In this document: positions 1 to 7,757 of the stretch, piece after piece
Numbering within the stretch: position 1 is the stretch's first letter
Layout: every line of letters begins with the position of its first letter
Assembly (NCBI GenBank): GCA_964386565.1
Contig: CAYLRU010000001.1
Coordinates: forward strand, 224,372-288,371
Direction of reading: 5' to 3'
Length of the DNA: 64,000 nucleotides
DNA from: CAYLRU01 sp964386565
Lineage (GTDB): Bacteria; Desulfobacterota; Desulfobacteria; Desulfobacterales; UBA5616
The notes under the pieces: generated by a model
The model's database searches: none
What the model was told of the DNA's origin: nothing
What the model saw: only the letters and a program-made list of their open reading frames with translations
Translations under genes and position numbers: made by a program

Positions 1-357
1 CATATGAATTATAAAAACCGCATTGCCGAATTAGATGACGAAGGGACCACCCGCACCCGGTGTTTCACCGGGAAACCCTGCCGTGTCATTAAAAACAGGA
101 CTACCGCGGAATGGGAGGGCCGGGAAGGAGATATCGAGCCGTTTCCCGTTCAGGTGTTGAAGATCAGCGAATATATCGGGGAAAATGCATACGAGGCCGC
201 CCGCCTCCATGGCAGAGTCGATGTGGGCTCCTGTGCTGCAGGCCAGTCTTCAGTCTTGATCGGTTCTGTTAAGCCGGCAGGGGATATCGTTTGTGACATC
301 ATGAATGAGGCCGAAAAGATCCTGTCGCGGTTTGGTGCAGGTTTTGGTGCAGGTTAA
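1..357 (+). CDS. Nitronate monooxygenase family protein, C-terminal part (gene cut by window edge)
   Basis: The reading frame is open from the first base (CAT ATG AAT...), so the ATG at 4 is probably internal and the gene begins outside the window. The visible 118 residues match the C-terminal cap of FMN-dependent nitronate monooxygenases: the run TRTRCFTGKPCRVIKN is the usual segment after the flavin barrel, and the glycine-rich VGSCAAGQSSVLIG segment follows. The family oxidises alkyl nitronates using FMN; in anaerobes the true substrate is often unknown. The next gene, an acyl-CoA synthetase, starts 12 bases after the stop, so the two are likely co-transcribed. The C-terminus ends in a short GFGAGFGAG repeat. 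Two further paralogues lie at 26236-28248. Confidence 0.7.
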   Translation, partial: HMNYKNRIAELDDEGTTRTRCFTGKPCRVIKNRTTAEWEGREGDIEPFPVQVLKISEYIGENAYEAARLHGRVDVGSCAAGQSSVLIGSVKPAGDIVCDIMNEAEKILSRFGAGFGAG

Positions 358-369
358 GGAGGAACGTTT

Positions 370-1935
370 ATGATTTACAGGGACATGATTTGTGAAATGG
401 TGGAACGTTTCGGAGACAGGCCCGCCGTTATCTGCAAAAAAGAAGAAACGGTGACGTATCAGGACTTTCACAAGAGATCCAATGCCGTTATCGCCGCCTT
501 TAATGATGCGGGGTTGAAAAAGGGTGATAAAATTGCCGTTTACATGGGCAATTGTCACCACTACCGGGAAATGTTCTGGGCGGCGGGCAAGGGCGGTTTC
601 GTGTTGATTCCCGTAAACGGGAGGCTCACACCGAGGGAGGTGCTGTATATCGTCAACCATTCGGAAGCCAAGGGACTTGTGATTTCAAAAGAATATGAAT
701 CCGTGGTTTCACAAATCAAAGATGACCTGAAATCCGTGCGCCTTTTTTACAGCGTGGACCCGGGTCTGGACGGCTTTGTTTATACGGGAGACTTGATCCG
801 GCAGTATCCGGCGGATGACCCGGATGTGGTCGTAAAAGAAGACGATCTCCTGTGGTTTCAATACACCAGCGGCACCACCGGGCTGCCCAAGGGCGCCATG
901 CTGACCCATGGCGTGGCAGGGGCCTTTATCGACATCGGTTACCGGGCCATCGCGGAGAAGATTCGCTTCGGACCGGATACCAGAGCTCTGCAACTGCTTC
1001 CGTCGTATTCGTTTTCCGGGATCGGTTTTGATATCATGTACCAGTGGGTCGGGGCCCTCACCGTCATCATGGATCGTTTCGACCCCGGTGAAATGATGGC
1101 CCTCATCGAAAAACACCGGATCACGGATTGCCATATCGTACCGGTTATCCTGAATTTTTTACTGGCTTCCCCCGATTTCGGGAAGTATGATCTCAGCAGC
1201 CTGGAATGCATTACCTATGGTGCTGCGCCCATGCCGCCGGAAGTATTACGGCAGGGTATTGAAAAGATAGGCCCTGTTTTCATGCAGGATTACGGTGCTT
1301 CCGAGGCCGGTGTGCTGACCATTCTGGATATTGGCGATCATGTTATAGAAGGGCCGCCCGAAAAGGTCAGGCGGCTGGCATCCTGTGGAAAACCCATCCC
1401 GGGGGTCAGTGTTAAAGTGCTCGATGAAAACGACGTGGAAATAAAACCCGGTGAGATCGGCGAGCTGACCACAAAGAGTCCCATGGTGATGAAGGGCTAC
1501 TGGAAAATGCCGGAGGAAACGCGGCTTTCCCTGAAGAACGGGCGGTTTTATACCGGTGACCTGTGCACCGTGGATGAAGAAGGCTATATTTATATAAAGG
1601 ACAGAAAAAAAGACATGATCATCAGCGGTGGTTTCAACATTTATCCTCATGAACTGGAAAGCGTTCTTGTGGAACACCCGGCGGTCATGGATGCCGCGGT
1701 TTTCGGCATCCCCGACGAAAAGTGGGGGGAGGGCGTCTGCGCCCACGTGGTTCTTAAAAAAGGCGCAGCAGCTACGGAAGAAGAAATCATTGCGTTTATG
1801 AAGGAAAATCTGGCATCCTATAAAAAACCGAAAATCGTGGAATTCGTCGATCAAATCCCCCGAACCCTCACCGGCAAAATCCTCAAAAGACAACTCAGGG
1901 AAAAATACTGGGAAGGGCGGGATCGCAAGGTATAA
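370..1935 (+). CDS. AMP-forming acyl-CoA synthetase
   Basis: 521-residue ANL-superfamily ligase that would activate a carboxylic acid to its CoA thioester via an acyl-adenylate, in the cytosol. Visible motifs: the phosphate loop TSGTTGLPKGA (about 166-176), the A5-type YGASEAG, the YTGDL and DRKKDMIISGG hinge motifs, and the C-terminal LTGKILKR containing the catalytic lysine. Length is normal for short- to long-chain or aryl-CoA ligases; substrate cannot be read from sequence. The start is supported by AAGGAGGAACGTTT directly before the ATG. It follows the nitronate monooxygenase remnant at 12 bases and precedes an MBL-fold hydrolase by 67 bases, so all three may be one transcript. Confidence 0.93.
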   Translation: MIYRDMICEMVERFGDRPAVICKKEETVTYQDFHKRSNAVIAAFNDAGLKKGDKIAVYMGNCHHYREMFWAAGKGGFVLIPVNGRLTPREVLYIVNHSEAKGLVISKEYESVVSQIKDDLKSVRLFYSVDPGLDGFVYTGDLIRQYPADDPDVVVKEDDLLWFQYTSGTTGLPKGAMLTHGVAGAFIDIGYRAIAEKIRFGPDTRALQLLPSYSFSGIGFDIMYQWVGALTVIMDRFDPGEMMALIEKHRITDCHIVPVILNFLLASPDFGKYDLSSLECITYGAAPMPPEVLRQGIEKIGPVFMQDYGASEAGVLTILDIGDHVIEGPPEKVRRLASCGKPIPGVSVKVLDENDVEIKPGEIGELTTKSPMVMKGYWKMPEETRLSLKNGRFYTGDLCTVDEEGYIYIKDRKKDMIISGGFNIYPHELESVLVEHPAVMDAAVFGIPDEKWGEGVCAHVVLKKGAAATEEEIIAFMKENLASYKKPKIVEFVDQIPRTLTGKILKRQLREKYWEGRDRKV

Positions 1936-2002
1936 ATAATCGACGATAACACCATCCGGTCCGGGCGTGTTCATCCGGAAACAGGAGGGAGAATATTTAA
2001 TA

Positions 2003-3277
2003 ATGCGGGGAAAAAACAGTCCGGTGGTCCAAAAACGGTCACGGTATCCCCATATCGTTGTCAAGGAACGTCTGTCTCACGACGGTATTGAGCTTGCAAA
2101 CTTCTATTTTCGTTACGGAGCGAATATCTATGTGTTAACCTATGAAAAGAACGGGCGTAAAAAACATACCTTCATCGACACCGGCTATGCAGACCATCAA
2201 CGGTTGATATTCCCCATACTTGAAGAAAACGGGATATGCCTGAAAGATATCGAGAACATTATTATCACCCATCGCCACCCGGACCATAGCGGATTGGCCG
2301 CTTTGCTGGCTGAAGAATCCGGAAGCAACATACTGGTGCATGCCGGTTTCAGAGATTTTGTCGACGGAAATATCAGCCCGATGGAACGAAAATGGCTGGG
2401 GAATTTTGATCCGGCCCGGCTGGCAACGTGCAATATGACGTATCTTGAATCCGACGGCGTAAACGGCGCTGTCACGATAGGCGGGGTTGATTTTCCCCGC
2501 ATGGGTCCGGGCGTTGAAATCGGGGAGGGATGCAGGCTTGAAATCATCACCTGCCCGGAAAGCGACCCCACGCACAGCCCCGACCAGTTGCTCATTCTCT
2601 ATTCCCCGAGAAACACCCCTTATACCTGTGAAACCCCTGATGAGAATTTTCGCCCGACAGATGAAATAATATTTTCAGGCGATCTCTGGCTGATGCGGGG
2701 CCCCATTTTCGAAAGACGCCTGAGGAGCCTGGGACTCAGTATGAAGTTCGTCCTTTTTCGGTTCATGGACTTCATCTTTCGCCGAAAGGAAATTCGTTCG
2801 GCCCCCCAGGAACAGGATGCAAAGGCAAAAGACGCCATTAAAAACGGTTTTTGTCTCATCCGGGTAAAACCCGGTCACGGCCGGGAGTTTTTAGGGAGCA
2901 ACATTATTCCGAAAACCCTGATGGCGGATCGCGATCTGCTTGTTCACCTGGGATATTCACCGGATGAAGACAAGTCCGAATTAAAATCAGACCACCTGCT
3001 TTCCAGGATAGCGATGCTCCAGGAAGAAGCTTATAAGCGCTTTGTCGACACACTTAACGTGTGGATGAACTTGGGTTACAGCCGCGATGAAATAACCGAC
3101 CTGCTTGTCCGTATTTACATGGAACAAAGCGGCGGCGGCAAACTGGTTGCACAGGACCGGAAAGAAAGAAGAATAAGGCTGAAAAACACGTTAGGCAGGC
3201 TGGAATCGGAAAGAATTGAATCCGATGATCTCTACTGGATCGCCAAATCCACCCTGTCGGAATTGAACAGGTTATGA
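2003..3277 (+). CDS. MBL-fold metallo-hydrolase
   Basis: 424 residues. The N-terminal half is a metallo-beta-lactamase fold with the metal-binding THRHPDHSG motif (HxHxDH, about residue 89) and a later FSGDLW segment that carries the bridging aspartate. The family hydrolyses thioesters, lactones, phosphodiesters or similar, so the reaction is not determined. The C-terminal part after about residue 250 is helical and charged and has no motif I recognise. The frame is open from an ATG at 1967, but I chose ATG 2003 because GGAGGG lies 13 bases before it and the upstream 12 codons look non-coding. Being downstream of an acyl-CoA synthetase makes a thioesterase-like role possible, but that is inference. 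Confidence 0.85.
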   Translation: MRGKNSPVVQKRSRYPHIVVKERLSHDGIELANFYFRYGANIYVLTYEKNGRKKHTFIDTGYADHQRLIFPILEENGICLKDIENIIITHRHPDHSGLAALLAEESGSNILVHAGFRDFVDGNISPMERKWLGNFDPARLATCNMTYLESDGVNGAVTIGGVDFPRMGPGVEIGEGCRLEIITCPESDPTHSPDQLLILYSPRNTPYTCETPDENFRPTDEIIFSGDLWLMRGPIFERRLRSLGLSMKFVLFRFMDFIFRRKEIRSAPQEQDAKAKDAIKNGFCLIRVKPGHGREFLGSNIIPKTLMADRDLLVHLGYSPDEDKSELKSDHLLSRIAMLQEEAYKRFVDTLNVWMNLGYSRDEITDLLVRIYMEQSGGGKLVAQDRKERRIRLKNTLGRLESERIESDDLYWIAKSTLSELNRL

Positions 3278-3378
3278 GCCCGAATTCCCGCCATGTCTTG
3301 TTTGGGCACGCCGAATACGCCGTTGTTAAGGGCTTCCAACGAATTCAGCACCCGGGGCCCGGCGTATTTTGATCGATA

Positions 3379-3413
3379 AGACCGGTGCTGCTGTTGCAGC
3401 CGATACCGGGTCT
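3379..3413 (+). terminator. Possible terminator hairpin after the MBL-fold gene
   Basis: AGACCGGT pairs imperfectly with ACCGGGTCT around an inner perfect hairpin GCTGC-TGTT-GCAGC, followed by ATTTC. A second inverted repeat, AATACGCCG (3314-3322) with CGGCGTATT (3360-3368), lies just upstream and ends in TTTT. Either could end transcripts of the MBL-fold gene; neither has a clean U-tract. Confidence 0.3.
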
Positions 3414-3488
3414 ATTTCAATGTTTCTTCCCTACCTGATTGTTGAAGATCCTGCTTTTTGCGGTAAAGTTTTGAAGCAGATTCCAAGA

Positions 3489-3533
3489 AAAGCAGTCCCG
3501 CCCGGATGATGCGCAATCGGAAAGGACTGCTTT
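3489..3533 (-). terminator. Rho-independent terminator of the PPOX-fold gene
   Basis: Perfect 10-bp inverted repeat AAAGCAGTCC / GGACTGCTTT with a 25-base loop. On the minus strand it lies just after the stop codon at 3553 and the second arm runs into TTTTCTT, the expected order for an intrinsic terminator. Confidence 0.55.
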
Positions 3534-3552
3534 GTGGTTGGAGAAATGATTC

Positions 3553-3963
3553 TCAGGCGAGTTGTTTTCCCGCGCCCGGGCCCGGAGAAACCCCGTAAAT
3601 GGCGTCAATCTTTAAAATGACGGCACCCTTGGATTTTAAGGGAAAACCGATTTTGTTTCCCAACTCCTCGATCCACTTTGCGGTCTCTTCATAACGGGGT
3701 CCCGAGGTTTCCACGGTGACGGTGCCTTTTAACTGGTATCCTTCCTGTCCTTCCCAGAAAGTCACGGCGACCTTGGGGTTGGATTTTAAATTGGCCTCGG
3801 TTTTGTTGAAGAACTGGTTGGACAACAGGATGGTTTCATCATCGATGATGCGTTTGGCCCCCACGGGAACGGCATTGGGTGTGCCGTCGGTGGTTGCCGT
3901 GGTCAGGACAACGGCAGGGACTTTGTCGAACAATTCTTTCATGCGTTCAGTCATTTGTGCCAT
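3553..3963 (-). CDS. Pyridoxamine 5'-phosphate oxidase-fold flavoprotein
   Basis: 136-residue protein of the split-barrel FMN-binding PPOX-like family. The N-terminal stretch (VPAVVLTTATTDGTPNAVPV) and the following strand with KRIIDDETILLSNQFFNKT are typical of small members that bind FMN or other flavins and reduce or sense small molecules; true PdxH activity is unlikely at this length. The start has a strong AAGGAGGAAACTGTT leader. It stands alone on the minus strand with its own terminator, and 313 bases separate it from the Fe-S protein gene upstream. The physiological substrate is unknown. Confidence 0.87.
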   Translation of the reverse strand: MAQMTERMKELFDKVPAVVLTTATTDGTPNAVPVGAKRIIDDETILLSNQFFNKTEANLKSNPKVAVTFWEGQEGYQLKGTVTVETSGPRYEETAKWIEELGNKIGFPLKSKGAVILKIDAIYGVSPGPGAGKQLA

Positions 3964-4276
3964 AACAGTTTCCTCCTTTTTAAGGTTCGATTAATCCAAT
4001 AATCGGTGAATGTATTTATCCGGCACGTTTTTCAACCGGGTATTAGAAAAAGAACGATTGCCCCGCAGGTGGGCTTCATACTCTCCGGTATGTTCATACT
4101 GTATCCGTTGATCAGGATATTTTCAAGAACTTTTGCCGCACTGATATTCCCGTCCGCCAGGGGAAAAACAGGCGGTCCGGTTGGCGCCGTCCGCCGTCAT
4201 CTTTTCCGCCGAACCGCGCCTTGCTCTTGAACCTGGTTCAAGGTTTTGAAACCGCTTCTGAAAATTTAAGACATTT
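3964..4276. other. Intergenic region upstream of the PPOX-fold gene
   Basis: 313 bases between two minus-strand genes. It must hold the promoter of the PPOX-fold gene, but I see no convincing -35/-10 pair. The only clear structure is a near-perfect palindrome CTTGAACC-T-GGTTCAAG at 4226-4242. An open frame of 74 codons on the plus strand has no ribosome binding site and no recognisable protein character. Confidence 0.5.
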
Positions 4277-5362
4277 TTACGCGTACTTGCTGATATCCAC
4301 ACCCCGCCGCTGGGCACGTTCTTTATACCAGGCCATTTCATCGGCCGGAGGCGTTACGATGTCTTCATCGGATTTTCGCACCAGGCTGATGGCCTCAACC
4401 GGGCAGGTAGTGATGCAAAGGCCGCACCCGATGCATTTTTCCGGGATGATTTCGTAGGCATCATCGCCCTCCTCGACAGCGTTCACCTGGCACCGTTCGT
4501 CGGCGCAGGTGCCGCAGGCGATGCACAGGTCCGGATCGATGGCGGCGTAATAGGCCGAGTTGACAACGGTCCATGCGGGGATCCCCAGCTTGTTGATGCT
4601 GCTTAAGACGCCGCAGCAGCATCCGCAACAGTTACAGATAAAGAAATGGCCGTTCTGGAAATTGCTGGTCAGGTGGACCAGGGCGGCATCTTCCGCCTTT
4701 TTGAGCAACGCCCTGGCCTCTTCCCTGGATATGGCCCGGCCGTTTGGACGGTCGTCAAAAAAGTTCGGGACCGGTGCCATGGCCATGCAGACCTCAATGG
4801 GTCTGCTGCAGGGATTTTCCATCAAAGCCTGCTCTTTTTTACAGATGCATTCCATCACCATGAACGACTGGTTGTCATCCAGCAGTTTTGAAATTTTCTG
4901 GTAAGGCATGGCCTCTTGGGCAACGGACAATTCTTCCTCAATGGGAAGGGTCTGCATCATTTGGGGCGGGTTGCCGAAAAACTGTTTTCCGTAGACCGGC
5001 ATGAATTCTTCGTTTAATTCGACGAATTCCCTGTCCAGTCTGGGCAATTGCAATTCATAGATCCCAAAAGCCCAGGGAACCATTTTAAACAGGCGTATGC
5101 CGTCCAGGTCCACGGACATGAGTTGCCCCTGCTCCGCCATCCGGATAAGTTTCTCTTCCAGGCCTTCCAGGGTGCGGCCGGTTCGTTCGGCAATCTGCTG
5201 GGCGGTTTCAAAGGACAATTTTAAATCACAAAAAAGTTCTGCTTCGTCCGGGGCGAAAATTTTTTTTAAAAGCTTGATTTCCGCACCGCTTTCCGTTGAC
5301 GGGAATCCATTGGGAAGCGTATCCAAGACTTTTGCCAGTTTGCGATAGACATCGTCGCTCAT
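4277..5362 (-). CDS. Multi-cluster 4Fe-4S protein with helical N-terminal domain
   Basis: 361 residues. The C-terminal part is a two-cluster ferredoxin: CIACGTC (about 280-286) with a nearby RCQVNAV, then CIGCGLCITTCPVEAI (310-325). Before it lie two more cysteine groups, CICKKE (about 172) and the dense CNCCGCCCG (243-251), which can hold further clusters. Residues 30-95 look like a winged-helix-type segment (LSFETAQQIAERTGRTLEGLEEKL with a following strand), as in some oxidoreductase-linked Fe-S proteins. The likely role is electron transfer; the partner is not visible. The start has AAAGGAGAAAAATC. It is divergent from the acyl-CoA synthetase-SCP2 gene across 413 bases. Confidence 0.82.
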   Translation of the reverse strand: MSDDVYRKLAKVLDTLPNGFPSTESGAEIKLLKKIFAPDEAELFCDLKLSFETAQQIAERTGRTLEGLEEKLIRMAEQGQLMSVDLDGIRLFKMVPWAFGIYELQLPRLDREFVELNEEFMPVYGKQFFGNPPQMMQTLPIEEELSVAQEAMPYQKISKLLDDNQSFMVMECICKKEQALMENPCSRPIEVCMAMAPVPNFFDDRPNGRAISREEARALLKKAEDAALVHLTSNFQNGHFFICNCCGCCCGVLSSINKLGIPAWTVVNSAYYAAIDPDLCIACGTCADERCQVNAVEEGDDAYEIIPEKCIGCGLCITTCPVEAISLVRKSDEDIVTPPADEMAWYKERAQRRGVDISKYA

Positions 5363-5775
5363 GATTTTTCTCCTTTTGCAAAAAGGTTAGGGTGCAGCCA
5401 TCCGGAGGACGGGTGGGGTATATTCCCCTTTAAGGTATATATGGCTCTCAAAGGGCCCCGGTTTTTATTAAAAACCGCGGGGATTAAACATAGGAGCATA
5501 ACGGTGAAACAAAATAGACCGGTCGTCTATGCTTGTCAACTCTTTTTTCCCATCCCGGGAATCGGGCATGGCACGATCGGGGCGATTCCTGAACCGGTTC
5601 CAAAAACGGGGTTGAAACAGCAACCGTGAGTTATTATAATCACCGGACATTTTAAACCAAATCAATGCATAAAAAGGTCACGCAAGAGATATGCGGACAA
5701 TTTCTTTTCGGATTATTTCCCAGCGGTAATGGATGCGAAATATCGTTAAAAACAATTAAATACCGGGAGGTCGAT
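5363..5775. other. Divergent intergenic region between the Fe-S gene and the acyl-CoA synthetase-SCP2 gene
   Basis: About 410 bases that should carry both promoters. A hairpin GGTTTTT-ATT-AAAAACC with flanking CCCC/GGGG arms lies at 5456-5482. A possible 41-codon ORF (GTG at 5504, stop at 5629) is preceded by TAGGAG at 7 bases, but its proline-rich product resembles nothing I know and I do not call it a gene. The frame of the downstream synthetase is open from 5665, yet that stretch has no ribosome binding site. Confidence 0.45.
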
Positions 5776-7668
5776 ATGCAACGTCATCTGAATACGACAA
5801 GGGAACTGGTTCAGGCCAATGCCGCCGAATTCGCCGAAATCCCCTTTCTGAATTTTTATGATGAGATCGTGACCTACAAAGACCTGGACAGGCGCACCAA
5901 TGCATTTGCCCGTTACCTGCTGGCACAGGGGGTGGAAAAGGGGGATATCGTATCCTTTATGATGGGCAATTCCCCGGGTTTTTTTTATGTTCTTTTCGGG
6001 GCCCAGAAAATCGGGGCTGTCAGCGGCCCCGTCAGTTGCTGGTGGCAGGCCGAGGAAGTGCTTTATCTGGTGAATGATTCAAAACCCAAAATACTCGTTA
6101 TTGATCCTGAATATGCCGGGATAGTATCTCTTATCAAGGATAAAATGCCCTCGGTCCGGAAAATCGTGGTCAATTCAACGGGGATGCCCGGGCTGGATTT
6201 TTCCCACGACAATTTGCCGGAAATTATGGAAAAATATGATCAGAAACATGCCGGGGATATAGTTCTCCTTCCGGATGACCCCGCGGAAATCATGTATACC
6301 TCGGGGACTACGGGCCAGCCGAAAGGCGTTGTGCTGACCCACAAAGGTATTCTGTCCGGGGCAAAAAGCAAAACAGATCCCTTCCCGTTATATCCCGGGG
6401 ATGTTTCGATATGCGTTCTGCCCCTGTTTCACTCCGGCGGTCTGAATGACCTGGCCTTTCCGGCGATATATGTGGGCGCGACCATTGTGCTCCGGCGAAA
6501 CTTTTCCGCATCTGAATTCTGGGAATGTATTGAGAAATACAAAGTTAATTTCATTTATATCGTCCCGACCATGTGGAACATACTTCTGCGCGTTCCCGAG
6601 TCCAGAACGGTGGATACGAGTTCGTTGAAATTCGGGTTGTCCGGGTCTGCCCCGATACCGCCGGAACAGCTCAGGGAATGCGAGAATCGGTTTCATATCC
6701 GCATGATAGAAGCGTATGGGGCAACGGAGAATACCGGGGGGATTACGGCCAATCGGTTGGAAAATCGAAAAGACGGGTCAATCGGGCTGCCGCTTCCGGG
6801 TATTGACGTTAAAATCGTGGATGAAAACGGCAAAGAACAGCCCCGGGGTGCCATCGGCGAAATCATCGTCAAGGGCGACACCGTGATGCAGGGATATTTC
6901 AACAAGCCCGAGGCCACGGCGGAAACCATAAAGGACGGCTGGCTGTACACCGGTGATATGGGATACCAGGATCAGGACGGATTTTTCTTTATCGTGGACC
7001 GCAAAAAGGAAATGATCATCCGGGGAGGCGTCAATGTCTATCCCAAGGAGATCGAGAGTGTCATTGCCGTTCATCCGAAAGTCGCCATGGCGGCGGTCAT
7101 ACCCGAGCCCCATGATAAATACGGCCAGGTCGCCAGGGCCTGTATCGTTTCTAAAAGAGGAAGTAAATTGACGGAAGAGGAAATCCGTGAATATTGCACC
7201 GAACATATGGCGGCATATAAAGTCCCTGAATTTTTTCAATTCTTGGAATTTATTCCCGTCGGGGCCACCGGCAAGATCGATAAAAAAGCCCTGACCCGTC
7301 AATTGGAAGAGGAGAAAACGGCAACACCGGTCCCGGTGGCCCATTTCTTTGAAGGAATGCCGGAACGGTTCATCCCGGAAAAGGCCCGGGGCGTCAAGGG
7401 AACCGTAAGCTACAACATCACCGGAAAAGGCGGGGGCAAATGGACCATCACCATCAAGGATCAGAAAATGACTTTAAGCGAAGGTATCCTGGAAAACCCC
7501 ACTGCTTACGTTGTTTCCAGGGATTCGGATTACCATGATATCATGACCGGTAAGATGGACGGGATCACCGCGGTCATGACCGGGAAGATGATCGTAGAAG
7601 GCGATGCCGGATTTTTGGGCAATCTCCGGGAGATGATGAAACCATTGGACGCGGTGAAGCACGATTAA
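5776..7668 (+). CDS. Acyl-CoA synthetase fused to a C-terminal SCP2 sterol-carrier domain
   Basis: 630 residues. Residues 1-515 form an AMP-dependent acyl-CoA ligase: phosphate loop TSGTTGQPKGV (about 174-184), YGATENTGG, YTGDMGYQDQDG, DRKKEMIIRGG and a C-terminal GATGKIDKK lysine motif. Residues about 525-625 are a different domain that fits SCP2: GTVSYNITGKGGGKWTITI, then SEGILENPTAYVVS, then GKMDGITAVMTGKMIVEGD. SCP2 domains bind lipids or acyl-CoAs, so the fusion may hold its acyl substrate or product. I chose ATG 5776 because GGGAGGTCGAT precedes it; an upstream ATG at 5665 lacks a site and would add 37 unrelated residues. Confidence 0.92.
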   Translation: MQRHLNTTRELVQANAAEFAEIPFLNFYDEIVTYKDLDRRTNAFARYLLAQGVEKGDIVSFMMGNSPGFFYVLFGAQKIGAVSGPVSCWWQAEEVLYLVNDSKPKILVIDPEYAGIVSLIKDKMPSVRKIVVNSTGMPGLDFSHDNLPEIMEKYDQKHAGDIVLLPDDPAEIMYTSGTTGQPKGVVLTHKGILSGAKSKTDPFPLYPGDVSICVLPLFHSGGLNDLAFPAIYVGATIVLRRNFSASEFWECIEKYKVNFIYIVPTMWNILLRVPESRTVDTSSLKFGLSGSAPIPPEQLRECENRFHIRMIEAYGATENTGGITANRLENRKDGSIGLPLPGIDVKIVDENGKEQPRGAIGEIIVKGDTVMQGYFNKPEATAETIKDGWLYTGDMGYQDQDGFFFIVDRKKEMIIRGGVNVYPKEIESVIAVHPKVAMAAVIPEPHDKYGQVARACIVSKRGSKLTEEEIREYCTEHMAAYKVPEFFQFLEFIPVGATGKIDKKALTRQLEEEKTATPVPVAHFFEGMPERFIPEKARGVKGTVSYNITGKGGGKWTITIKDQKMTLSEGILENPTAYVVSRDSDYHDIMTGKMDGITAVMTGKMIVEGDAGFLGNLREMMKPLDAVKHD

Positions 7669-7757
7669 CAAAAAGAATATATCAGTATTCTCCACGGGTC
7701 CTCATTCGGCCAGGTAAGGAATTATATTTCACCAAATATACGGGGATGCGGGGTTTT

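Noticed and set aside
5665..5775. N-terminal extension of the acyl-CoA synthetase-SCP2 gene
   Set aside because: No ribosome binding site at 5665 and the extra 37 residues do not resemble ligases; GGGAGGTCGAT before ATG 5776 is decisive.
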